A stretch of 35,433 nucleotides of DNA, from assembly GCA_003694495.1 (NCBI GenBank), contig RFJO01000038.1, positions 1 through 35,433 on the forward strand. The letters are read 5' to 3'. Below the pieces are notes generated by a model. The model did no database searches. It was not told where the DNA came from and saw only the letters and a program-made list of their open reading frames with translations. The translations under genes were made by a program, and so were the position numbers. Shown piece by piece: positions 17,090 to 23,942 of the stretch (the stretch's first letter is position 1; each line of letters opens with the position of its first letter). The DNA is from Candidatus Woesearchaeota archaeon (lineage in GTDB: Archaea; Nanobdellota; Nanobdellia; SCGC-AAA011-G17; GW2011-AR17).

Positions 17090-17600
17090 CCTTCAAAAGT
17101 TGATTAATAATCCGGAAATTGTTGATAAGAAAATAAAAGAGCTCATGGAGAAGAAGTTATTGTTCAAGCAAGAGGTTGACAAAGAAGAGATGATGGGCTA
17201 CCTATTAAAGGCCGAACATAATTTGCGGTTTGTGTTAAAGATAATTAAAGAAAATTTCTTTGACTGGGCGCTGACTGGATGTTATTATAGCTGCTACCAT
17301 GCAGCACTTGCACTTATACAAAGCAAAGGATATACATCAAAAAATCATTTAGCAACCCTATGTGTAATCATAAAAGAGTTTTATAAAAAAGAACTTACAA
17401 AAGAAGACGTTGAGATACTCTCTAATTTCTTGGATTATGAAGATGTCTTATTTTATGTTGAAACAAAGCATAAACGTGAAGATGCTACATATTCGACTAA
17501 AACACACTTTGACAAGAATGAAGTGGAACGGCTGAGAATGCAGGCAACAATGTTTGTGAACAAGATTAAAGATGTCCTAAAAGAAGTCATTTATAGGTAA
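17076..17600 (+). CDS. HEPN-domain protein, toxin partner of the first MNT
   Basis: A 174-residue helical protein of the HEPN family. The conserved core is AEHNLRF (46-52), CYYSCYHAALALI (69-81) and a later KREDATYS (133-140), the pattern seen in HEPN proteins paired with MNT genes. The ATG at 17076 is chosen because GAGGTG lies 7 nt upstream; an ATG at 17061 would lack this. It lies inside the end of the MNT gene, as expected of a coupled two-gene module. The classical RNase motif RX4-6H is not visible around His75, so either the active site is atypical or the protein is not an RNase. A role in defence or dormancy is inferred from the family. Confidence 0.8.
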   Translation: MREYDLQKLINNPEIVDKKIKELMEKKLLFKQEVDKEEMMGYLLKAEHNLRFVLKIIKENFFDWALTGCYYSCYHAALALIQSKGYTSKNHLATLCVIIKEFYKKELTKEDVEILSNFLDYEDVLFYVETKHKREDATYSTKTHFDKNEVERLRMQATMFVNKIKDVLKEVIYR

Positions 17601-17690
17601 TTAGAAATTGACAAAATGAGTTATTTTATTTATAATGGCAATTCAGAAAAACTAGTAGGCAATCTGTTGAATAAACTGATAAATTCAGAA

Positions 17691-17726
17691 TTAACTTAAG
17701 TTAATATGTTTTAACTAAGGTTAAAA
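17691..17726 (+). promoter_or_regulatory. Duplicated palindromic operator upstream of the second MNT-HEPN module
   Basis: TTAACTTAAGTTAA (17691-17704) is a perfect 14-nt palindrome. It is followed by the inverted repeat TTTTAAC-TAAG-GTTAAAA (17709-17726). The four half-sites TTAAC/GTTAA start at 17691, 17700, 17711 and 17720, so the palindrome is repeated with an exact 20-nt period, about two helical turns. The second repeat abuts the original start codon at 17726. The arrangement suits cooperative binding of a wHTH dimer pair. The rest of the gap 17601-17690 shows nothing recognisable. Confidence 0.6.
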
Positions 17727-18255
17727 TGTATAAACATCCTTCCAAGAAAATATCCTGAGGGTATTATTTACTAAAAATGGGGCTGTCTTAAATCAAAGGC
17801 AGATCGCAAAGGCAGTAAATGCGAGCCCGCCAGGTGTTATGAAGGCATTGCCTCTTCTTGAAAAATTAGATTATATCAAATTAAAAAAGATAAAGAAACA
17901 AAAAGGTGGGCAATAATGTTAAACACATCAAATCAAAAAGTGATGTAACTAAAAATGGTTGATAACCTCAAACGATTATACGAATCAGGTCTTGCAGATG
18001 TTTTGGAAAAGGAGTTTGCTGGGGCAACAATAATTCTCTTCGGTTCTTACTCCAGAGGGGAAGACTTAAAGGGGTCAGATATAGACATTGCAGTTATAGG
18101 TAGAAAAGAGAAGGAATTAGATATTGAAAAATATGAAAAATTATTGCATAGGCCAATTTACATAAATTTTTATGAATCATGGAAAAAGATCCATAAGCAT
18201 TTAAAAAAATAATATATTAAACGGAATAGTTCTTGCTGAAAGTGTTGAAGTGTGA
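17726..18255 (+). pseudogene. Decayed wHTH-MNT antitoxin gene
   Basis: A frame-corrected reading gives one wHTH-MNT protein: MYK(T)SFQENILRVLF, then QRQIAKAVNASPPGVMKALP as the HTH, KLKKDKETKRWAIML, then FGSYSRGEDLKGSDIDIAV as the nucleotidyltransferase motif, and finally LKNNILNGIVLAESVEV. The frame breaks at A-runs near 17732-17735 (one base missing), 17883-17888 (one base missing) and 18203-18209 (one base extra), and a TAA stop sits at 17946-17948. The repaired stop codon (18253-18255) would overlap the GTG start of the HEPN gene as GTGA, the normal coupling for such pairs. An 85-residue open frame (17955-18212) still carries the MNT motif and could be a residual minimal antitoxin. Confidence 0.75.
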
Positions 18256-18683
18256 AAGATTTTAACGAGTATTTAGAGAAGGGAATTGTTAAAAAAGTCA
18301 CCTCTGATAAACAAAGGGCAGAGAACCTCATGCAGGAATCAGATAGCAAATATGATTTCCTCAACAAAATGATTGAGAAAATGGGAATAGATGACAATAC
18401 TGCAAATAACTTTATTGAATTTTGCTATAACATAATCATCTACCGAATAAGAGCTATTATGCTGGAACAGGGCTTTTCAAGTTCAGGGTTTGGGGCTCAC
18501 GAAGCAGAAGTTGCTTTTGCAGCAAAATTAGGTTTTAGTGAAAGAGACGTCAGAATTTTAGATCAACTAAGATACTTTAGGAATGGTATTCTCTATTATG
18601 CTAAGAAGTTTGATAAGGAATACGCTGAGAAAATAATCAATTTTACAAGAGAGATCATTAAGAGGTTAAAATGGCAAAACTAG
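18252..18683 (+). CDS. HEPN-domain protein of the second MNT-HEPN module
   Basis: A 143-residue helical protein that is intact although its MNT partner is broken. The HEPN active-site region reads RYFRNGILYYAKKF (107-120). The arginine and the following Asn are conserved, but the histidine of RX4H is replaced by Tyr115, with Tyr116 next to it. A GTG start at 18252 overlaps the repaired stop of the MNT gene, supporting this start. In the Shewanella HepT toxin a tyrosine beside the RX4H motif is the AMPylation target. Here the tyrosines are present without the histidine, so toxicity is doubtful. It could be a relic or a non-catalytic RNA-binding protein. Confidence 0.78.
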   Translation: MKDFNEYLEKGIVKKVTSDKQRAENLMQESDSKYDFLNKMIEKMGIDDNTANNFIEFCYNIIIYRIRAIMLEQGFSSSGFGAHEAEVAFAAKLGFSERDVRILDQLRYFRNGILYYAKKFDKEYAEKIINFTREIIKRLKWQN

Positions 18684-18710
18684 TCCCTTCTCATAAATAT
18701 CCTATTTTCT

Positions 18711-20066
18711 CTAAATAATTAGCTTATTGTGTCTTTTCCATGAACCGTTGGCAAACCATACAACAGCTATTAACGCTGAGATAATGTTTGCAGACGGGAA
18801 AGCTAGCCAAATGCCTGTAGATTGAAGTGAAGTATAATTGGATAAAATGTAAGCAATTGGAAGTCTTAGCACCCATAATGAAATTATGGACAGAAGCATT
18901 GAAGTTAAAGTGTTGCCAGAACCCCTGAACGCGCCGTTGATTGCCATTTGTACAGCGATAAAGCCAAACGTTAGGCTTGTTATGCGGAGAAAAAGTGTGC
19001 TTAACTTAATTGTTTCAACATCGCCCGGAATGAAAAATGAAGATATGGGCCTAGCGAAAATGAAAAATAAAATGCCTACCAAGCTTAAAACAACAAAACC
19101 AGTAACCAAACTTATCTTAACTGTTTTTTCTGCGCGTTCTGTTTTTTTTGCACCAATGTTTTGGCCTACTAAAGTTGAAGTGGACATGGAGATTGCCAAG
19201 GAAGGTATTATGATAAAACTAATGATCCTTGCGCCAATGCCGTAAGCAGCCAACACTGTGGCGCCGAACCTTGAAACAATGAAAACCATTATTGTCATGC
19301 CTAATGCCCTGGTTGATTGTTCAATAGAGGTTGGAAAGCCAAGCTTGGTTAACTTCTTTATCAACCTAAAGTCAGGTTTGATTTTTTTAATGTCTAACTT
19401 AATATCATGGTTGCCTTTGAATAGAAAGTAAAGTCCTATAACGAATGCTAAAAGTTGTGTGGACAACGTTGCAACGGCTGCCCCTGCAACGCCGTACGAT
19501 GGTATGAACCATTTTCCAAAAATGAATAACGGGTCAAGGATTAAGTTGAGAAGAACTGAACTTAAAATAATATACATTGGGACCTTTACCTCGCCAACAC
19601 CACGCATTAGTGATTGGAATGCGATGTAGCCGAAAACAAAAATGAAACCAATAAATGAGATTTGTAGATAACTTACTGCGCCATGATAAATTGTTGGGTC
19701 TTGGGTAAGAAGGCGGATTATGAATGGTGTTAGCAAATAGCCAATAAAGGAAAGTACTGCAGAAACAATAAGTACCATTAGCATTGTTTGCGTTGCGGTG
19801 TGGTTGATACGGTTGTTATCCTTTTTGCCTTTATATTGTGATACTAAAATTGAGCCTGCGATAGCTAAACCTGAAGCTAAAGAAATTACCAAGAAAATAA
19901 TAGGGAAACTTATCGAGACTGATGCAACGGCTTCCTTGCCTAACCTTCCAACCCAAAATGTGTCTGTAAGGTTGTAAGCTGTCTGAAGAAGGTTGGCAAG
20001 AATTAACGGGATTGATAATGTTAAAAGTGATTTTAGTATTGAACCTTGAGTTAAGTCTTTAGCCAT
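18711..20066 (-). CDS. MATE family multidrug/toxin efflux transporter
   Basis: A 451-residue integral membrane protein with about 12 hydrophobic helices in two similar halves. The N-terminus carries TQGSILKSLLTLSIPLILAN and then TAYNLTDTFWVGRLGKEAV, the characteristic start of MATE (DinF/NorM) proteins; NGAFRGSGNT, in the second half, is the repeat counterpart of the LMRGVGEVKV segment in the first. MATE transporters exchange cationic drugs or metabolites for H+ or Na+ across the cytoplasmic membrane. The gene is convergent with the HEPN gene (27 nt between) and divergent from IleRS. A TATA box at 20087-20100 lies 27 nt before the ATG. The substrate cannot be read from sequence. Confidence 0.9.
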   Translation of the reverse strand: MAKDLTQGSILKSLLTLSIPLILANLLQTAYNLTDTFWVGRLGKEAVASVSISFPIIFLVISLASGLAIAGSILVSQYKGKKDNNRINHTATQTMLMVLIVSAVLSFIGYLLTPFIIRLLTQDPTIYHGAVSYLQISFIGFIFVFGYIAFQSLMRGVGEVKVPMYIILSSVLLNLILDPLFIFGKWFIPSYGVAGAAVATLSTQLLAFVIGLYFLFKGNHDIKLDIKKIKPDFRLIKKLTKLGFPTSIEQSTRALGMTIMVFIVSRFGATVLAAYGIGARIISFIIIPSLAISMSTSTLVGQNIGAKKTERAEKTVKISLVTGFVVLSLVGILFFIFARPISSFFIPGDVETIKLSTLFLRITSLTFGFIAVQMAINGAFRGSGNTLTSMLLSIISLWVLRLPIAYILSNYTSLQSTGIWLAFPSANIISALIAVVWFANGSWKRHNKLII

Positions 20067-20086
20067 TTAATAACCTTAAAATAATG

Positions 20087-20132
20087 TTGTTTATAAAACT
20101 TTTTTATAATAAAAAAAGCAAATTTTATAAAT
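20087..20132. promoter_or_regulatory. Divergent promoter region for the MATE gene (-) and IleRS (+)
   Basis: The minus-strand GTTTTATAAAC (20088-20098) is about 27 nt before the MATE ATG. The plus-strand AATTTTATAAATG (20120-20132) is about 30 nt before the IleRS ATG at 20157; a second AT-rich candidate (20136-20146) is too close to the start codon. Both genes would have leaderless or near-leaderless mRNAs. Confidence 0.5.
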
Positions 20133-20156
20133 GTCTATTTAAATACTATAAACCCT

Positions 20157-23100
20157 ATGTACGAATTTAAAAAAACTGAAGAAAGTGTGTTGAAGTTCTG
20201 GGAAGATAATAACATATACAAAAAAGCCGTGGAAAAGAATAAAGGTAAAAAGAAGTTTTATTTTCTGCAAGGTCCGCCGTACACTAGCGGAAGGTTGCAT
20301 ATTGCTCATGCGTGGAATAATTCTTTGAAAGATATCATGCTTAGGTATAAAAGAATGAAAGGGTTTGACGTGTGGGACAGGGCTGGGTATGATATGCATG
20401 GGCTGCCTACAGCGAAGAAAGTTATGGCTGAGCATAACCTAAAAACTAAAGAAGATATACAAAAGTTTGGTGTTGAAAAGTTCATAAATGAGTGTATAAA
20501 TTTCTCAAAAGAAAAAGCAAGGATAATGGATAAGGATTTGTGGAGGGTTGGGATTTGGATGGATTATGAAAATGCTTACTGGCCGATAAGAAATGAATAT
20601 ATAGAAAGTGTGTGGTTTCTTATAAAAAAAGCCGATGAGAAAAAAAGGCTTTATGAAGGTTTAAGAACAATGAGCTGGTGCCCGAGCTGCCAGACTGCTA
20701 TGGCTAAACACGAGTGCCAGTATAAAGAAGTTGAAGAAGATTCAATATTTGTTAAGTTTAAATTGAAAGGCAAAGATGATGAGTATATTCTTGTATGGAC
20801 GACGACGCCGTGGACTATGGCGTATAATCTTGCAGTGATGGTTAACCCTGAACTGGATTATGTTAAAGTTGACGTTGGTGGAGAGAAGTGGATCATAGCG
20901 AAAGGGTTGATGGCAATATTCTTGAACAATTATACGGATAAAAAGTATCATATAGTGGAAGAGTTTAAAGGCGAGGAAATGGATGGGTGGGAGTATGTGC
21001 ACCCGTGGCATGATAAGATACCTTATTTTGATGAGCTTAAACAAAAGTACCCAAAAGTGCATACTGTGTTGTTGTCCTCAGAGTATGTTAACTTGGGTGC
21101 AGGCACAGGCTTAGTGCATTGTGCACCGGGTTGCGGGCCTGAGGATTATGAAGTGGGACACAGGAATAATGTGCCGCCGTTCAATAACCTAAAAGAAGAT
21201 GGGACTTTCCCGGAAGAAATGGGAGAGTTTGCAGGGTTGAAAGCGAAAACTGATGATAAAGTCTTTATACAAAAGCTTGACGAGGTTGGGGCGTTGATTG
21301 CTGTTACAAAAGTTGAGCATGATTATGCGCACTGTGAAAGGTGTCATAGCCCTGTGGTGTTCAGAGCAACCAAACAGTGGTTCTTTAAAACTGAAGATAT
21401 AAAAGATAAAATGCTTGACATGAATAAAGATGTTTTGTGGGTGCCTGAGTCAGGGAAAAATGCGTTTGATTCCTGGCTTGACAACCTTAGGGATAATTCT
21501 ATAACCAAGCAAAGGTTCTGGGGTACACCAGTGCCAATATGGAAGTGTGAGTGCGGAAATTATGTTGTTGTGTCTTCAAGGAAAGAAATGCAAGAACTTA
21601 ACGCGAAAAATGTTCCTGAGAACTTGCATAAGCCGTGGATTGATGAAGTTAAAATACCTTGCAAGAAGTGCGGCAAGGATATGACAAGGTTGCCGGATGT
21701 GCTTGACGTGTGGATTGATGCAGGGTGCGCGTCGTGGGCTTGCCTGGAATATCCGCATAGGAAGGATTTGTTTGAAAGACTTTACCCTGCAGATTTTATA
21801 CTTGAAGCAAGGGAACAAGTTAGAGGGTGGTTTAACCTGCTTATGGTTGCATCAACTTTGGCTTTTGATAATGCGTCGTTCAAGAATGTTTACATGCATG
21901 GAATGTTGACTGACATTGAAGGACAAAAAATGTCTAAGTCTTTAGGCAATGTTATTTCGCCGTATGAGCTTATAGATAAATACGGTGCTGACACGTTAAG
22001 GTTCTATATGTGCAGGACTAATGCAGGCGAAGATATAAAGTTTAGCTGGGAGGAAGCTAAGCTGAAGTATAAAAACCTTTCAATATTGTGGAACTTGCAT
22101 AGTTATCTTATAGAATATGCTAATAACCTTAATATTAATGCGAAAGAGTTTGATGTTGAGCAAGAGTTTGATGTGGAAGAACTTTATATGTTGTCTAAGT
22201 TGAACTCTACCATAAAAGATGTTACTAACTTGTATGAAAATTATAAGATAGATGATGTGCCTAAGCTGATTGAAGATTTATTCTTAGAACTGAGCAGGAC
22301 GTATGTGCAGATTATAAGGGATAAAGTGGTGCTTAAGCCTAAAGTTGTGTTAACAACGTTGTTTAAAGTGTTGTATGAAACTGTAAAAATGCTGGCAACT
22401 ATTTCGCCTTTCATAAGTGAGAAGATTTATCTTAACCTGAAAGACAAGTTTGGGCTTGAAAAGGAAAGCGTGCATTTGCTTGAATGGCCTGAAGCTGATG
22501 AAAGTTTGATTGACAAAAAGCTTGAGAAAGATTTTGAAATCGTGCAAAATGTTGTGCAGGCTGTGCTGGCTGCAAGAGAAAAGGCAGGGATAAGCGTAAG
22601 GTGGCCGCTGAAAGAAGCTGTCGTTTTAACAAAGGATGATGCTGCGTGGGAAGCTGTGGAGAGCTTGAAAAACCTTGTCATGCTTCAAACTAATGTGAAA
22701 GATGTAGTTCTTATGCCGACAATGAAAGGCGCAACGTTGCAGATTACGCCAAACAAAGGACAGATTGGCAAAGACTTTAAACAGGATTCGCCTAAAATAT
22801 TGAACGAACTTAATGATGAAATCATGAAAAAGATTAATGAGGAAGGTAAGGCTTACATTGGAGATTTTGAGTTGACGGAAAAGCATATTAACGTAACAGA
22901 AACGTTGCCGGAAAATTTGGTGGCTTCAGATTTTAGGTATGGTAATGTGCAGATAAACACAGAGATTACAAAAGAGCTTGAACAGGAAGGGTTTGCAAGA
23001 GAAGTTACCAGGAGAATACAGGAAATGAGGAAACAGCAAGGGTTGACAAGGGATGACAAAATTGAAGTTTCAATTGTGTCAAATTATGATTTATCTAACT

Positions 23101-23225
23101 GGGGAAAAGAGATCAAAACTAAAGTGGGGGCAGTTGCCCTGTATTTTGAAGATAAAGGGTTTGAAGTGTCAAATGAAGTCGAAATTAAGGGGGAAAACTT
23201 TAAACTGGCACTGAGAACTCTTTGA
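20157..23225 (+). CDS. ileS: Isoleucyl-tRNA synthetase
   Basis: A 1022-residue class I synthetase that charges tRNA-Ile. The class I signature reads HIAH (48-51) within PPYTSGRLHIAHAWN, followed by DRAGYDMHGLP. KMSKS is at 591-595. The CP1 editing domain contains WTTTPWTM (about 214-221) and VHCAPGCGPEDY (about 321-332) with the Asp that places the amino group in editing. Zn-type Cys pairs occur near 175-178, 340, 464 and 502. A long helical anticodon-binding domain and a C-terminal junction domain complete a normal archaeal-length enzyme. It is assigned to IleRS rather than ValRS or LeuRS by the overall pattern and the EQVRGWFN motif. The ATG at 20157 starts MYEFKKTEESVLKFW, as expected. Confidence 0.93.
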   Translation: MYEFKKTEESVLKFWEDNNIYKKAVEKNKGKKKFYFLQGPPYTSGRLHIAHAWNNSLKDIMLRYKRMKGFDVWDRAGYDMHGLPTAKKVMAEHNLKTKEDIQKFGVEKFINECINFSKEKARIMDKDLWRVGIWMDYENAYWPIRNEYIESVWFLIKKADEKKRLYEGLRTMSWCPSCQTAMAKHECQYKEVEEDSIFVKFKLKGKDDEYILVWTTTPWTMAYNLAVMVNPELDYVKVDVGGEKWIIAKGLMAIFLNNYTDKKYHIVEEFKGEEMDGWEYVHPWHDKIPYFDELKQKYPKVHTVLLSSEYVNLGAGTGLVHCAPGCGPEDYEVGHRNNVPPFNNLKEDGTFPEEMGEFAGLKAKTDDKVFIQKLDEVGALIAVTKVEHDYAHCERCHSPVVFRATKQWFFKTEDIKDKMLDMNKDVLWVPESGKNAFDSWLDNLRDNSITKQRFWGTPVPIWKCECGNYVVVSSRKEMQELNAKNVPENLHKPWIDEVKIPCKKCGKDMTRLPDVLDVWIDAGCASWACLEYPHRKDLFERLYPADFILEAREQVRGWFNLLMVASTLAFDNASFKNVYMHGMLTDIEGQKMSKSLGNVISPYELIDKYGADTLRFYMCRTNAGEDIKFSWEEAKLKYKNLSILWNLHSYLIEYANNLNINAKEFDVEQEFDVEELYMLSKLNSTIKDVTNLYENYKIDDVPKLIEDLFLELSRTYVQIIRDKVVLKPKVVLTTLFKVLYETVKMLATISPFISEKIYLNLKDKFGLEKESVHLLEWPEADESLIDKKLEKDFEIVQNVVQAVLAAREKAGISVRWPLKEAVVLTKDDAAWEAVESLKNLVMLQTNVKDVVLMPTMKGATLQITPNKGQIGKDFKQDSPKILNELNDEIMKKINEEGKAYIGDFELTEKHINVTETLPENLVASDFRYGNVQINTEITKELEQEGFAREVTRRIQEMRKQQGLTRDDKIEVSIVSNYDLSNWGKEIKTKVGAVALYFEDKGFEVSNEVEIKGENFKLALRTL

Positions 23226-23226
23226 T

Positions 23227-23289
23227 TTATTTATAAATACATTTATAAAGGAATATAACTTCTCTAGTATATAAATTATCTATAGGGGG
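23227..23289 (+). promoter_or_regulatory. TATA box and strong Shine-Dalgarno of the TBP gene
   Basis: ATTTATAAATAC (23226-23237) is a canonical TATA box, with a second ATTTATAAAG just downstream. GGGGG (23285-23289) lies 7 nt before the ATG at 23297. The TBP mRNA therefore has a leader with a Shine-Dalgarno, unlike most first genes here. Confidence 0.5.
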
Positions 23290-23296
23290 TATCTAA

Positions 23297-23845
23297 ATGC
23301 CAGCAAAAAGTGAAATAAAAATACAAAATATTGTTGCTACGACTAACCTTGGGGTTGCGGTGCCGTTAGTGAAACTGGCGGAAACTTTGCCTAACACTGA
23401 ATATAATCCAGAACAGTTCCCCGGGTTGGTTATGAGGATTAAAGAGCCGAAAACTTCTGCACTGATATTTAGTTCAGGAAGGATAGTGTGTACCGGCGCT
23501 AAGTCGATGAAAAAAGTTAAAGAAGCAATCAGCGCGATCGTTAAAAATATTGAAAAGATTAAAATTAAAGTTAAAGAAGAGCCTAAAGCTACAGTGCAAA
23601 ACATGGTGGCTTCAGGGAGCATAGGGATTGACTTAAACTTGAATTCCCTAACAATAGACCTTGAAAATACTGAGTATGAACCTGAACAGTTCCCGGGATT
23701 GGTGTATAAATTGCCAGGGACAAGGGCGACGTTCTTGCTTTTTAGTAACGGAAAAATTGTTTGCACCGGTACTAAGTCTGAAAAGAAGTTGCATGAAGCT
23801 GTAGATAAGTTGATAGAAAACCTTGCAAAAATTGGTTATAAATAA
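23297..23845 (+). CDS. tbp: TATA-box-binding protein (TBP)
   Basis: A 182-residue protein of two direct repeats that form the saddle. IQNIVATTNLGV...TEYNPEQFPGLVMRI...SGRIVCTGAKS covers about residues 9-70, and VQNMVASGSIGI...TEYEPEQFPGLVYKL...NGKIVCTGTKS covers about 98-160. TBP binds the archaeal TATA box and recruits TFB and RNA polymerase. The start is fixed by a GGGGG Shine-Dalgarno. Two T-tracts directly after the stop probably terminate the transcript. The repeats are nearly symmetrical (FPGLV and VCTG appear in both). The gene precedes MCM on the same strand. Confidence 0.97.
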   Translation: MPAKSEIKIQNIVATTNLGVAVPLVKLAETLPNTEYNPEQFPGLVMRIKEPKTSALIFSSGRIVCTGAKSMKKVKEAISAIVKNIEKIKIKVKEEPKATVQNMVASGSIGIDLNLNSLTIDLENTEYEPEQFPGLVYKLPGTRATFLLFSNGKIVCTGTKSEKKLHEAVDKLIENLAKIGYK

Positions 23846-23859
23846 TTTTTTTATTTTTT
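23846..23859 (+). terminator. Poly-T terminator after TBP
   Basis: Seven T residues, an A and six more T residues directly follow the TBP stop codon. Archaeal RNA polymerase terminates at such T-tracts without needing a hairpin. Confidence 0.5.
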
Positions 23860-23886
23860 ATGCAAATTGTTGCGTTTAACCATGAA

Positions 23887-23931
23887 TAAATTTATATAGC
23901 TATTAATTATACCATTTTTTGTTTGGGGGTG
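23887..23931 (+). promoter_or_regulatory. TATA box and GGGGGTG element of the MCM gene
   Basis: AAATTTATATAGC (23888-23900) is the TATA candidate, predicting transcription start near 23920. GGGGGTG (23925-23931) is Shine-Dalgarno-like but lies about 11 nt before the ATG at 23943, a rather long spacing. Confidence 0.4.
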
Positions 23932-23942
23932 TAAAAGAAGAA

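Noticed and set aside
17955..18212. 85-aa MNT open frame as an independent complete gene
   Set aside because: The flanking DNA continues the MNT family sequence on both sides after simple A-run corrections, so it is better read as part of a decayed longer gene, though residual activity is possible.
17726..18255. The frameshifts as sequencing errors
   Set aside because: Possible for A-runs, but many longer A-runs in neighbouring genes are in frame and the TAA nonsense codon is not an indel. It is kept as a real pseudogene pending read-level data.
20298..20312. HIAH instead of HIGH in IleRS as a defect
   Set aside because: Variation in the third and fourth positions of the class I motif is common; all other synthetase and editing motifs are intact.
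23293..23766. 157-codon minus-strand open frame opposite TBP
   Set aside because: Its two-fold internal similarity only mirrors the TBP repeat; there is no promoter or function.
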